A stretch of DNA of 64,000 nucleotides from Luethyella okanaganae (GTDB lineage Bacteria; Actinomycetota; Actinomycetes; Actinomycetales; Microbacteriaceae), in assembly GCF_042660285.1 (NCBI RefSeq), contig NZ_JBHSTP010000003.1:62001-126000 (forward strand). The letters are read 5' to 3'. The position numbers and the translations under genes were made by a program. Positions 38,233-46,440 of the stretch are shown here, piece by piece. Below the pieces are notes generated by a model. The model worked only from the letters and a program-made list of their open reading frames with translations. It did no database searches and had not been told where the DNA came from. How positions within the stretch are numbered: position 1 is the first letter of the stretch; every line of letters starts with the position of its first letter.

Positions 38233-40520
38233 CCAAGAAGCCTCTGAACGACGGGTCGAGCTACCCGGATCTCACCGTCGGCCCGATCAAGCACGAGGCC
38301 GTCGGGCTGCCAGGGATCTTCCATTCGATGGAACCGGCGCTCACCAAGCTCGGTCCGGCACGCACCGCGAGACTGCTCACGTCGATCAATCAGAAAGACG
38401 GCTTCGACTGCATGAGCTGTGCGTGGCCCGACCCCGACAAGCGCAAAGCGCTGGAGTTCTGCGAGAACGGAGCGAAAGCAGTGACCTGGGAGGCGACGCC
38501 GGTCACCGTGCCGACCGGCTTCTGGGCCGAGAACTCCGTCACCGAGCTTCTCGACAAGTCGGAGTACTGGTTGGGAATGCAGGGGCGCCTGGTCGAGCCG
38601 GTGTACAAGCCCGCCGGCGAAGACCACTACGCTCCGGTGACGTGGGAGAAGGCATTCGAGCTGATTGCCGGCAAACTGAACGGACTCGACTCCCCTGATC
38701 GCGCGGCGTTCTACACGAGCGGACGGACGGCCAATGAGACCGCGTTCATCTACCAGCTGTTCGTGCGCGCTTTCGGCACCAACAACCTGCCCGACTGCTC
38801 GAACATGTGTCACGAGTCGACCGGAACCGCTCTTGTCGAGACGATCGGCATCGGCAAGTCGACGATCGCCTATGACGACTTCGAGCACACCGACCTCATC
38901 ATCATCATGGGGCAGAACCCGGGCACCAACCATCCGCGTATGCTCACAGCGCTGGAGGACGCGAAGAGGTCGGGGGCGACGATAGTCGCGGTGAACCCGT
39001 TGCCCGAGCCGGGACTGATCCGCTACAAGAACCCGCAGACCGTGCGCGGGCTGATCGGCCGCGGCACCGCGCTCGCCGACCAGTTTCTGCACATCCGCTC
39101 CGGCGGTGACATGGCGCTTCTGCAGGCCGTCGCTAAGCGGGTGCTCGACGCGGAAGACGCCAAGCCCGGAACGGTGCTCGATCACCAATTCCTCGACGAA
39201 TACACGCTTGGGCTGGATGAGCTGAAGGCGCACCTCGCGCACCTCGACGAAGCAGACGTGCTCGCGGCCACCGGCCTCGCGTCGGAGGAGATCGACGAGC
39301 TCGCCGACCGGTACATCCGCGCCGATCGCACGATCATCACCTGGGCGATGGGCCTGACCCAGCAGAAGAAGGCGGTCGAGACCCTGCGAGAGCTGATCAA
39401 CCTGCTGCTGCTGCGCGGAAACATCGGAAGACCGGGGGCAGGGGCATCGCCCATCCGCGGCCATAGCAATGTGCAGGGCGACCGAACCATGGGCATCTGG
39501 GAACAGATGAGCGACACCTTTCTCGACGCGATCGAACACGAATTCGGCTTCAACCCTCCCAGGAAGCACGGCACGGATGCCCTGCAGACCATCACGGCGA
39601 TGCAGCGCGGAGAGATCTCCGTCTTCATCGCCCTGGGCGGCAACTTCGTCGGGGCGATCTCCGACACGGCTGCCGCAGAGGCCGCGGTGCGCGGAACCGA
39701 GCTGACGGTCCAGGTCTCGACCAAGCTGAACCGCTCGCACGTCGTGACCGGCGAAGCCGCACTGATCCTGCCGACTCTCGGTCGCACCGAGGTCGATCTG
39801 CAAGAAACCGGACCGCAGTTCGTCTCGGTCGAGGACAGCGTGTGCGCGGTGCACGGCTCACACGGGCGCATCCCGCCGGTCGCGCCAGGCATCCTCTCCG
39901 AGGTCGCGATCGTCAGCCGGCTCGCCCACGCCACCCTCCGCGACACGATCGACATCGACTGGGCCGGCTTCGAACGCGACTACGACATCATTCGTGAGCA
40001 CATCAGCCATGTCGTGCCCGGCTTCGAGAACTTCAACACGGATGTGCGCCGCAAGGGCGGCTTCGTGCTGCCCAATGGCCCCCGCGACTCCCGTACCTTC
40101 GACACCGCGACCGGTAAGGCCATGATCACCGTCAACCACCTCGAGTCGATCGAGCGCCCTGAGGGCCGGCTGATTCTGCAGACCATGCGAGCGCACGACC
40201 AGTTCAACACGACGATCTACAGCCTCAACGACCGCTACCGAGGCATCAAGAACGGCCGAGACGTCATATTCGTCAACCCAGACGATATAGCGGAACTCGG
40301 TCTGCGCGACGGCCAGCGTGTCGACATCTTCAGCGAATGGAAGAACGAACCAGACCGGGTGCTGCGCAACTATCGTGTCGTGGCGTACCCGACGGCGAGG
40401 GGATGCGCTGCGGCCTACTACCCCGAGGCGAATGTGCTGATACCGCTCGCCAGCGCCGCCGACCGCAGCAACACGCCGGTCTCGAAGGCGATCCTCGTTC
40501 GCCTCGAGCCGGCTGGGTAG
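38229..40520 (+). CDS. FdhF/YdeP-family molybdopterin oxidoreductase
   Basis: A 763-residue member of the molybdopterin-guanine-dinucleotide oxidoreductase family, of the FdhF/YdeP branch. An N-terminal cysteine pair (FDCMSCAWPDPDKRKALEFC) may bind an iron-sulfur cluster. The Moco-binding core includes YTSGRTANETAFIYQLFVRA, NNLPDCSNMCHESTG and IIIMGQNPGTNHPR. The C-terminal dinucleotide-binding region contains RLILQTMRAHDQFNTTIYS. A selenocysteine codon is not needed. The substrate is uncertain: formate is possible given FdhD, but YdeP relatives are also linked to acid resistance. Confidence 0.92.
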   Translation: MTKKPLNDGSSYPDLTVGPIKHEAVGLPGIFHSMEPALTKLGPARTARLLTSINQKDGFDCMSCAWPDPDKRKALEFCENGAKAVTWEATPVTVPTGFWAENSVTELLDKSEYWLGMQGRLVEPVYKPAGEDHYAPVTWEKAFELIAGKLNGLDSPDRAAFYTSGRTANETAFIYQLFVRAFGTNNLPDCSNMCHESTGTALVETIGIGKSTIAYDDFEHTDLIIIMGQNPGTNHPRMLTALEDAKRSGATIVAVNPLPEPGLIRYKNPQTVRGLIGRGTALADQFLHIRSGGDMALLQAVAKRVLDAEDAKPGTVLDHQFLDEYTLGLDELKAHLAHLDEADVLAATGLASEEIDELADRYIRADRTIITWAMGLTQQKKAVETLRELINLLLLRGNIGRPGAGASPIRGHSNVQGDRTMGIWEQMSDTFLDAIEHEFGFNPPRKHGTDALQTITAMQRGEISVFIALGGNFVGAISDTAAAEAAVRGTELTVQVSTKLNRSHVVTGEAALILPTLGRTEVDLQETGPQFVSVEDSVCAVHGSHGRIPPVAPGILSEVAIVSRLAHATLRDTIDIDWAGFERDYDIIREHISHVVPGFENFNTDVRRKGGFVLPNGPRDSRTFDTATGKAMITVNHLESIERPEGRLILQTMRAHDQFNTTIYSLNDRYRGIKNGRDVIFVNPDDIAELGLRDGQRVDIFSEWKNEPDRVLRNYRVVAYPTARGCAAAYYPEANVLIPLASAADRSNTPVSKAILVRLEPAG

Positions 40521-40642
40521 CCTTCCTTCGCAGGCGACGCGTCAAGCCGGGGTGGAGGCGGCCATTCTCGCGACCGGTCGCGCCGAGGGCCTCGGAGTGG
40601 CCGAGGAGCTGGAGCTCCTGGCAGGTTTTCCTCGATTTCGGT

Positions 40643-40714
40643 GCGGCGCGTGGCTTCCATGACGAGACCTTGCCGGCGGAGCCTGCGAAGTCAGCGCATT
40701 TCTGCTCGATGTGC
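40643..40714 (+). pseudogene. fragment of a second thiC 3' end
   Basis: Twenty-four codons (from about AARGFHDETLPAEPAKSAHF to CSMC) match thiC 36706-36777: 21 of 24 residues are identical and 13 of 72 bases differ. Most changed codons are synonymous, so the copy diverged while under selection as a real ThiC gene before being cut. Homology fades after the second Cys of the CX2CX4C motif. It is too short to be functional. Confidence 0.85.
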
Positions 40715-40761
40715 CGCAGTCTCTGTGGGCCTGATGGTCGTCGAAAAACGCAAATGTATGT

Positions 40762-40796
40762 TTGACCTGACAAAGCTGTTGTGACACAATGTCAGG
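40762..40796 (+). promoter_or_regulatory. promoter and overlapping palindromes of the sugar porter
   Basis: TTGACC (40762-40767) and CACAAT (40785-40790), 17 bp apart, form a plausible sigma-70-type promoter. TTGTG-A-CACAA (40779-40789) is a palindrome over the -10 element. CCTGACA (40766-40772) and TGTCAGG (40790-40796) form a second inverted repeat. A repressor bound here would block transcription of the transporter. Confidence 0.55.
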
Positions 40797-40838
40797 ACAT
40801 TGGGTGCAATGTGAGCATCCTCGGACGAAGGAGTCTTC

Positions 40839-42299
40839 ATGGCCAGTACACACTCGGAGGCTGCAAGTACCCTCCCGCCTCTTGCCGTAGGTCCGTACCG
40901 CAAGCGGCTCGGCCTCATCTCGGTCGTCGCCTGTTTCGGCGGGCTGCTCTTCGGCTACGACACCGGGGTCATCAACGGCGCACTGCGCCCGATGACGGGC
41001 GAGCTCGGACTGACGCCGCTCACGGAAGGCGTGGTCACCAGCTCGCTGGTGTTCGCCGCCGCGGTGGGCGCGATCTTCTGCGGGCGGCTCTCCGATGGCT
41101 GGGGGCGGCGCAAGACGATCCTTCTGCTCGCCATCCTCTTCTTCGCCGGCACCATGGTCGTCGTGTTATCGCCCGGCTTCGAGGTGCTCGTCGTCGGCCG
41201 CATCCTCCTCGGTCTCGCCGTCGGTGGCGCGTCAACGGTCGTTCCGGTGTTCCTTTCTGAACTCGCGCCATACGAGATCCGCGGCTCGATCGCCGGCCGC
41301 AATGAGCTTGCCATCGTCATCGGCCAGCTCTCTGCCTTCATCGTCAATGCGATCATCGGCAACGTGTTCAGCGAGTATCACGGCGTCTGGCGCGTCATGT
41401 TCGCCATCTGCGCGCTGCCAGCGGTCGCACTGTTCGTCGGTATGCTCCGGATGCCCGAGTCACCCAGGTGGCTTGTCGAGAAGGGGCGCTACGACGAGGC
41501 GCTTGCCGTGCTGAAGACCGTCCGCTCCGAGGACCGTGCGCTCGCAGAGCTCGGCGACGTGGAGCACATCGCGAAGGAGGAACGGGAGGAACGCCAGGTC
41601 GGGTTGCGCGCGATCCTCACCAACAGGTGGCTGATCCGCATCCTGCTGGTCGGAATCGGGCTCGGCATCGCCCAGCAGCTCACCGGCATCAACTCGATCA
41701 TGTACTACGGCCAGACGGTGCTCGTCGAATCCGGGTTCGATGAAAGCGCCGCACTCATCGCCAACATCGCGCCCGGGATCATCGCCGTGATCGGCGGCGT
41801 CATCGGGCTCATGCTCATGGACCGGCTCGACCGGCGCAAGACCTTCATCATCGGCTTCAGCCTCACGACCATCTCCCACCTGCTCATCGGCGTCGCCTCG
41901 ATGACGATCGAGGTGGGCAACCCCCTCCGTCCCTATGTGATCCTGGCCCTGGTCGTGTTGTTCGTCGGCTCGATGCAGACCTTCCTCAACATCGCCGTAT
42001 GGGTGTACCTCTCCGAGGTCTTCCCGTTGCACATGCGCGGACTCGGTACCGGCATCGCAATCCTCATGCTCTGGATCACGAACGGATTCCTCTCGCTCTA
42101 CTTCCCGTCGCTCGTCACGGGGGTGGGGATCACCGGTACCTTCTTCCTCTTCGCCGCGGTCGGCGTCCTGGCGCTGATCTTCGTCATCACCCAGGTGCCG
42201 GAAACGCGCGGACGAACCCTCGAAGCGCTCGAAGAGGACGTGTCGACCGGAGCGATCTACGTCGTCTCCGATCGCGACGCCCAACGCGCCCGCCGCTAG
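40839..42299 (+). CDS. MFS sugar porter (inositol/xylose transporter-like)
   Basis: A 486-residue twelve-helix transporter of the sugar porter family. Signatures are GGLLFGYDTGVINGAL in helix 1, GRLSDGWGRRKTILL after helix 2, PESPRWLVEKGR at the end of helix 6, QQLTGINSIMYYGQTVL in helix 7, and VPETRGRTLEALE at the C-terminus. The family members closest in pattern carry myo-inositol or pentoses by proton symport, but the substrate cannot be fixed. A GAAGGAG site precedes the ATG. It stands alone, with its own promoter and terminator. Confidence 0.93.
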   Translation: MASTHSEAASTLPPLAVGPYRKRLGLISVVACFGGLLFGYDTGVINGALRPMTGELGLTPLTEGVVTSSLVFAAAVGAIFCGRLSDGWGRRKTILLLAILFFAGTMVVVLSPGFEVLVVGRILLGLAVGGASTVVPVFLSELAPYEIRGSIAGRNELAIVIGQLSAFIVNAIIGNVFSEYHGVWRVMFAICALPAVALFVGMLRMPESPRWLVEKGRYDEALAVLKTVRSEDRALAELGDVEHIAKEEREERQVGLRAILTNRWLIRILLVGIGLGIAQQLTGINSIMYYGQTVLVESGFDESAALIANIAPGIIAVIGGVIGLMLMDRLDRRKTFIIGFSLTTISHLLIGVASMTIEVGNPLRPYVILALVVLFVGSMQTFLNIAVWVYLSEVFPLHMRGLGTGIAILMLWITNGFLSLYFPSLVTGVGITGTFFLFAAVGVLALIFVITQVPETRGRTLEALEEDVSTGAIYVVSDRDAQRARR

Positions 42300-42312
42300 G
42301 GGTCGAGCCTGG

Positions 42313-42343
42313 AGAGCCCCGCTGGTCCACCGACCGGGGCTCT
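42313..42343 (+). terminator. terminator after the sugar porter
   Basis: AGAGCCCCG pairs with CGGGGCTCT around a 13-base loop, 14 bp after the stop. Only a short T-rich tail (TCTTCGG) follows, so termination may be partial. Confidence 0.65.
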
Positions 42344-42398
42344 TCGGTGTCTGCCGGTGGCTCGTCTGCGTCGCCGGACTGCACATAGACTCTCGGGC

Positions 42399-42749
42399 AT
42401 GCCCGAGAACTGGATCGAACATCGACGCGGCATGGGCGGTGAACGTCTCGGCTGGATGAAGCCTGTCGGAATCGGCTTCGTCGCGCTTGACCTTCTCGGA
42501 CGGGAGAGGACGGGCGTCGTCGATTGGCTTGAGGCGGAAGAGACGCTCGAGAATCTCGGCATCGGGTATCTCGCTGACCCGTATGAGCTACAGCTGGACA
42601 GCGGCGACTGGCTGCGCGTCCGCCTGACCGAAACATCCGCTCAAGAGATACGGGTGAAGAAGGACGACTGGGGTGCCGTGGGCGCACCGCAGCTGTTCTA
42701 CACGCTCTCATTCCCCGCGCCTGACACTTTGCGGTCGCTTCCGCACTAA
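42399..42749 (+). CDS. conserved hypothetical protein
   Basis: A 116-residue soluble protein starting at ATG 42399 (MPENWIEHRRGMGGERLG). It is acidic with alternating hydrophobic and charged strands (TGVVDWLEAEETLENLGIGY, LADPYELQLDSGDWLRVRLT) and ends in a proline-containing tail. I recognise no domain. It converges with the amidotransferase gene, 86 bp away, and no partner is obvious. Confidence 0.65.
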   Translation: MPENWIEHRRGMGGERLGWMKPVGIGFVALDLLGRERTGVVDWLEAEETLENLGIGYLADPYELQLDSGDWLRVRLTETSAQEIRVKKDDWGAVGAPQLFYTLSFPAPDTLRSLPH

Positions 42750-42835
42750 ACGATCCCTTTGCGAGACCGTAGCTCCCCGCCTAACGAGGATCGGCGAAAC
42801 TCCCGACCGCGGTCCCGTCGAGAAGGATGCCCAGT

Positions 42836-43576
42836 CTAGCCTCCGTAGTGTTCCACGAAGCGAGCCATCAGCCGACGCGGTTCCGTGACGACGGATGCCG
42901 CGAGCCGCATCGCGACCTGTGCGAGTTCGTCCGCGGGGAAGTAGCCGTGGTGCTGGTAGACGTAGGCCCGCGCGATGAAGTCCTCGGGTAACACCTCCGG
43001 GTGGAACTGGGTCGCATAGACGTTGCTGCCCACCCGGTACACCTGCACGGGGCACTCGTCTGAGGTCGCGAGCAGCACGGCCGCCTCGGGCAGCTCGCTC
43101 GTCGACTCCTTGTGTCCGACGAGGGCGGTGAACTCGGGGTGGAGCGATCCGAGCAGGGGGTCGGCGCGACCGGCATCCGTGAGGGAGACCGTGACGGGAC
43201 CGGCTTCCTCGCCGAATCGAGTGTCGACCGAGCCGCCGAGCCGCTGAGTCAGCACTCCGATGCCGTAGCAGGTGAAGAGCAGGGGAAAGTCCTCGGCGAT
43301 GCCCCAGACCGCCAGGCGTGCGAGGTCGGCTTCGACGCGAAGCTGCGTCGGAGACTTGCGTGCGGCATCCTGGCTCACGTTGTAGGGACTGCCTCCGACG
43401 ATCGCGCCCGCGAACCGTGTGAGAGGCAGGGGTGGTAGCGGCTCGAGGTCGAGACGGTGGTGCAGGAGTCGCGCGGGGCCGAGGCCCGTCGCCGAGAGCA
43501 TGGCCGCATACTCGGGTTGCACCGCGTCGTGTTCCGGGCGGACCGAGAGAAAGAGGAAGGGCCGGGCCGTCGTCAC
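42836..43576 (-). CDS. class I glutamine amidotransferase-like protein
   Basis: A 246-residue protein with the GATase fold. The oxyanion segment IVGGSPYNVS is followed by the nucleophile elbow LLFTCYGIGVLTQ (Cys near residue 103) and the catalytic ATQFHPEV His-x-Glu. It resembles GuaA-amidotransferase-type or YfiG-like stand-alone GATases that are often annotated as glutamine amidotransferases of unknown acceptor. It is divergent from the MarR regulator, with an operator-like palindrome in the gap, so MarR may control it. Confidence 0.9.
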   Translation of the reverse strand: MTTARPFLFLSVRPEHDAVQPEYAAMLSATGLGPARLLHHRLDLEPLPPLPLTRFAGAIVGGSPYNVSQDAARKSPTQLRVEADLARLAVWGIAEDFPLLFTCYGIGVLTQRLGGSVDTRFGEEAGPVTVSLTDAGRADPLLGSLHPEFTALVGHKESTSELPEAAVLLATSDECPVQVYRVGSNVYATQFHPEVLPEDFIARAYVYQHHGYFPADELAQVAMRLAASVVTEPRRLMARFVEHYGG

Positions 43577-43662
43577 GCTGTTTCCACCTCTGTCGTTCGC
43601 CGTGGTGACTCCACAGTAGACGACGGGCGGATGCGGTGCGTGGCCTCGACGTCATGATCGAA

Positions 43663-43686
43663 ATATTGTAAACTCATTAACAATAT
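43663..43686. promoter_or_regulatory. MarR-type operator overlapping the marR start codon
   Basis: ATATTGT (43663-43669) and ACAATAT (43680-43686) are perfect inverted repeats with a 10-bp spacer in an AT-rich patch. The right arm contains the first two bases of the marR ATG. The site lies between divergent genes, as is usual for MarR regulators that repress themselves and their neighbour. Confidence 0.8.
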
Positions 43687-44137
43687 GGACCTCAGGGACT
43701 TGCCATCGTTCACGCTTCGCCGCGCGACACACCTTCTCGACCGCGTCGCCGATCGGCTGCTACAGAGGGAGTTCGGGTTGAGCTACTCCCTGTTCCTCGT
43801 GTTGCTCGCGCTCGCCGACGGCGGTCGGGCCAAGCAGACTGACATCGCCGACTCCCTCGACGTGTCGCGTGCATCGATCACGGCACGGGTGCGCGAGCTC
43901 GGGCGCCGCGGTCTCGTCGCGGTGTGTCAGAGCGCGGAGGACCCCCGCGCCAACACCGTCGCGCTGAGCCCCGAGGGCGAACGCCTGCTCGGGGCGGCCT
44001 GGGCGGCGCTCGAGAACGAGCCGGATGGGCTCGAGGCCGGTGTCGACATCGACGGCTTAGCCGCGCAACTCGACATCCTCATCGCCAAGGCTCAGCGGCA
44101 CCTCGAACACCGGGAGGCCCGACGTGCTGCGCACTGA
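43685..44137 (+). CDS. MarR-family transcriptional regulator
   Basis: A 150-residue winged-helix regulator. The recognition region reads ALADGGRAKQTDIADSLDVS followed by RASITARVRELGRRGLVAV, and the wing is QSAEDPRANTVALSPEGERL. Long N- and C-terminal helices would form the dimer interface. It is divergent from the glutamine amidotransferase-like gene, and a perfect palindrome overlaps its start codon, so it probably regulates both. Its last codons belong to a tandem-repeat array that continues past the stop. Confidence 0.92.
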   Translation: MDLRDLPSFTLRRATHLLDRVADRLLQREFGLSYSLFLVLLALADGGRAKQTDIADSLDVSRASITARVRELGRRGLVAVCQSAEDPRANTVALSPEGERLLGAAWAALENEPDGLEAGVDIDGLAAQLDILIAKAQRHLEHREARRAAH

Positions 44138-44200
44138 GGAACCGTGATGCGCACTGAGAATCGTGATGCGCACTGAGAATCGTGATGCGAACTGAGGAAC
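44124..44200. repeat. four 19-20-bp tandem repeats at the marR 3' end
   Basis: Units at 44124-44143, 44144-44162, 44163-44181 and 44182-44200 follow the pattern GTGATGCGCACTGAGAATC with small changes. The two central units are identical. The first unit contains the marR stop codon. The array therefore looks like slippage amplification of the gene's own 3' end. Confidence 0.92.
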
Positions 44201-44468
44201 GTGGTGACGGAGCGGTCGTCGCACCCGCACTGCTGGCCGCAGCGTCGATCGGGTCGTGGTCTCGGGGGCGCTCGTCGCGGTCGCCGTGGTGGACGCGCTC
44301 CATCGCCGCCGCGAACCTCGCGTTCTGGGAGCGGAGCTGATAGGGGGAGCTCGCCGCGCACGTACCGGATTTCCACGGGTGCTCGGCAGGTGTTCCTGAC
44401 CGCTGAGTCCCGCGCCCCTCGACGTCTTCGAGCATTCCCGGCCCTGGCCGCGGCGCCCGCACCGCGAT
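44201..44468. other. non-coding gap between marR and the LysR-type gene
   Basis: About 270 bp of GC-rich sequence. One frame through it reads like a hydrophobic protein end (VVVSGALVAVAVVDAL), which might be a decayed fragment, but nothing assignable remains. Confidence 0.4.
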
Positions 44469-45134
44469 TCAGCGTTTGCCGCGCCGTGCCCGGTTGCTCG
44501 AGGCTGAGCCGCCCCCGCCACGGGCCGGCTTGCGGTCACGCCCCTTTGCGGCGGCTTTCGCGGCGGCGCGTTTCTCCGGCTTCGAGCTCGGGGTGGGGCT
44601 CGTGCGCGAGCTGTGCGCTGTGCGCCCGCGCACGATGCCGACGAACTCCTCGACCCCGTCGGTCGTGCGGTCGGCCAGCCAGACGAGGGCGATCTGCGTC
44701 TGCTCGGCATCCGTCACCGGCCGTGAGGTCAGATCCTTGCGGTGGTGCAGGCGCGCGATCGAATGGGGCACGACGATCACGCCGACGCCGGCCGCGACGA
44801 GCTCCATGGCCATCGACAAGTCGGTCCCGGTTACCCGTTCCTCCCCGTCGAGCTCCGCGAGGGTGATAGCGTCCGCCGCGGCGATCGCGTGATCCTCCGG
44901 CACGACGACGACCGGCACCTCGCGGTAGAGGGGGATGACGCTGAACCCATCGGAGTCGATCGGCAGGCGCACGAATGCGATGTCGGCGCGGCCGTCGCGC
45001 AGTGGCTCGAGCTGCTCGGCCTCATCGGTGCGGAACACCTCGAGCGCGAGATCCGGATGCCGCTCCGACCAGATGCGCATCCACTTGGTCGGCGTCACGC
45101 CTGCAACGAAGCCGAGTCTGAGGGTCACGGGCAT
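44469..45134 (-). CDS. LysR effector-binding domain protein without HTH
   Basis: A 221-residue cytoplasmic protein that corresponds to the substrate-binding half of a LysR regulator. It opens LRLGFVAGVTPTKWMRIWSE (normally the linker after the HTH) and continues with EVFRTDEAEQLEPLRDGRADIAFV, YREVPVVVVPEDHAIA and AAGVGVIVVPHSIARL. No DNA-binding domain is encoded upstream. The last 40 residues are a Lys/Arg/Ala/Gly-rich basic tail that could contact nucleic acid. It is divergent from a DUF5997 gene, 57 bp away, and the two may act together. Confidence 0.9.
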   Translation of the reverse strand: MPVTLRLGFVAGVTPTKWMRIWSERHPDLALEVFRTDEAEQLEPLRDGRADIAFVRLPIDSDGFSVIPLYREVPVVVVPEDHAIAAADAITLAELDGEERVTGTDLSMAMELVAAGVGVIVVPHSIARLHHRKDLTSRPVTDAEQTQIALVWLADRTTDGVEEFVGIVRGRTAHSSRTSPTPSSKPEKRAAAKAAAKGRDRKPARGGGGSASSNRARRGKR

Positions 45135-45191
45135 CCTCTCACCGGGCCGCGGCGGATGTCGCGGCTGAGACCCAGGCTATACGCTGGGCAC

Positions 45192-45635
45192 GTGAGCACC
45201 GAGGACAACGACCGGCCAGACACGCGTCAGCAGCCGCGCCCCAAGAAGACCCAGATGATGAAGCCAGAGACGGCGGCGAAAAAGCTGGGGATTCTGCTGG
45301 CCGCCGCCCCGCAGGAGCTCCGAGACGCGTCGATCACTCGCGAGCGGCTCGCCGAGCTGATGGCGAAGCCGCCGGCGTGGCTCGAGGAGCTGCGCAGGAA
45401 CGGCCCGCACCCGCGTCCCGTCGTCGCGGCCAAGCTGGGAGTCTCGACCTCTGGCCTCGCGCGTGCCGGAATGACCGAGCCGCTCACGAGCGCCGAGATC
45501 CAGGAACTGTTGCAGACCATGCCGCAATGGCTCGTGACCGAGCGTGCCGTTCAGCACGAGGTGCGCGAGGAGCAGATCCGCGTCAAGAACACGAAGGCGG
45601 GCAAGGCGGCCCTCCGGTCCGAACGCGGAGAGTAG
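45192..45635 (+). CDS. DUF5997 family protein
   Basis: A 147-residue soluble protein that matches actinobacterial DUF5997. The core reads MKPETAAKKLGILLAAAPQE, then ITRERLAELMAKPPAWLEEL and RPVVAAKLGVSTSGLARAGM. The last segment resembles a helix-turn-helix (VAAKLGVSTSGLARAG). The end is rich in Lys and Arg. The GTG at 45192 is chosen; upstream sequence in frame has no coding character. It is divergent from the LysR effector-domain gene. Its function is not established; a DNA-binding role is my inference. Confidence 0.85.
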   Translation: MSTEDNDRPDTRQQPRPKKTQMMKPETAAKKLGILLAAAPQELRDASITRERLAELMAKPPAWLEELRRNGPHPRPVVAAKLGVSTSGLARAGMTEPLTSAEIQELLQTMPQWLVTERAVQHEVREEQIRVKNTKAGKAALRSERGE

Positions 45636-45644
45636 CGGCGCGGT

Positions 45645-46295
45645 CTACGTAGCCGCCCTACCGTACTGCAAGCGCAGGAACGCGACGACATCGGCGAGTT
45701 CCGCCTGCGACACCGAGTGCGACAAACCCTCGTAGATGCGTTCGGTGAGTGTCGCATGGCCGGGCAGCCAGGCCTGGGTGCGTTCGACGGCCGCCGATGG
45801 GATGACCGTGTCCGCCGTGCCGCGCCCCCAGAACACCGGGGGCTTACGCGCGCCGAGCTCCGTGTCGCCGGCCTGGCCGCCACCGACGAGGAAGCCGGCC
45901 AGCACGACCGCGAAGTCGAAGCGGCCCGGCGCCAGCCGCAGCAGTTGCAGCGCCATCGCGCCGCCCTGCGAGAACCCGAGCGGGGCGATGGATGTCGGCT
46001 GCACGCTCAGCCCGTCGAGCCATGCCAGCACCCCGCGGGCGGCATCCGTGACGTGCGCGGCATCGGGCTCCCCCGCCTGCTTGCCCACAGGGAACCAGGC
46101 GTGTCCTTGGCCTGCCGGGAGCGGTGCGCGCAGCGAGGCGATGACCGGTTCGAGCGGCAGATACGGTGCGAGGCCGAAGAGGTCGCCCTCGTTCGAACCG
46201 TAACCGTGCAGGAGCACGAGCAGCGGCCGCCCGGAGCGGTCGGACTCGCCCGCCGACCAGAGCACGGCGTCGGCGTCGATGGGAACTGCGGTCAT
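45645..46295 (-). CDS. alpha/beta hydrolase, phospholipase/carboxylesterase family
   Basis: A 216-residue serine hydrolase of the short carboxylesterase type. The oxyanion segment is LLVLLHGYGSNEGDLFGLAP, the nucleophile elbow is PLGFSQGGAMALQLL (Ser near residue 114), and the catalytic Asp and His lie in WGRGTADTVIP and YEGLSHSVSQAEL. It converges on DUF5997 with only 9 bp between the stops. The natural substrate is unknown; broad short-chain ester activity is typical. Confidence 0.92.
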   Translation of the reverse strand: MTAVPIDADAVLWSAGESDRSGRPLLVLLHGYGSNEGDLFGLAPYLPLEPVIASLRAPLPAGQGHAWFPVGKQAGEPDAAHVTDAARGVLAWLDGLSVQPTSIAPLGFSQGGAMALQLLRLAPGRFDFAVVLAGFLVGGGQAGDTELGARKPPVFWGRGTADTVIPSAAVERTQAWLPGHATLTERIYEGLSHSVSQAELADVVAFLRLQYGRAAT

Positions 46296-46440
46296 GATTC
46301 CTCCGGTCGGATGCTGTCGTGGCTCGTCTGGCTTCGGGGAGCTTCGTGCGGCGCAGGCCGGTCGTCGCAGCCGAGTCCCTCGGCCAGCGGCGTCACCATG
46401 GCTTCTCTCCTCTGTCGGTCGCGCGATCTACACTGACGGT

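Larger units (their letters stand above)
40521..40838. other. fdhF-MFS intergenic region
   Basis: About 320 bp that contain the thiC fragment (40643-40714) and the promoter/palindrome cluster of the downstream transporter. Otherwise there is no coding content. Confidence 0.6.
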
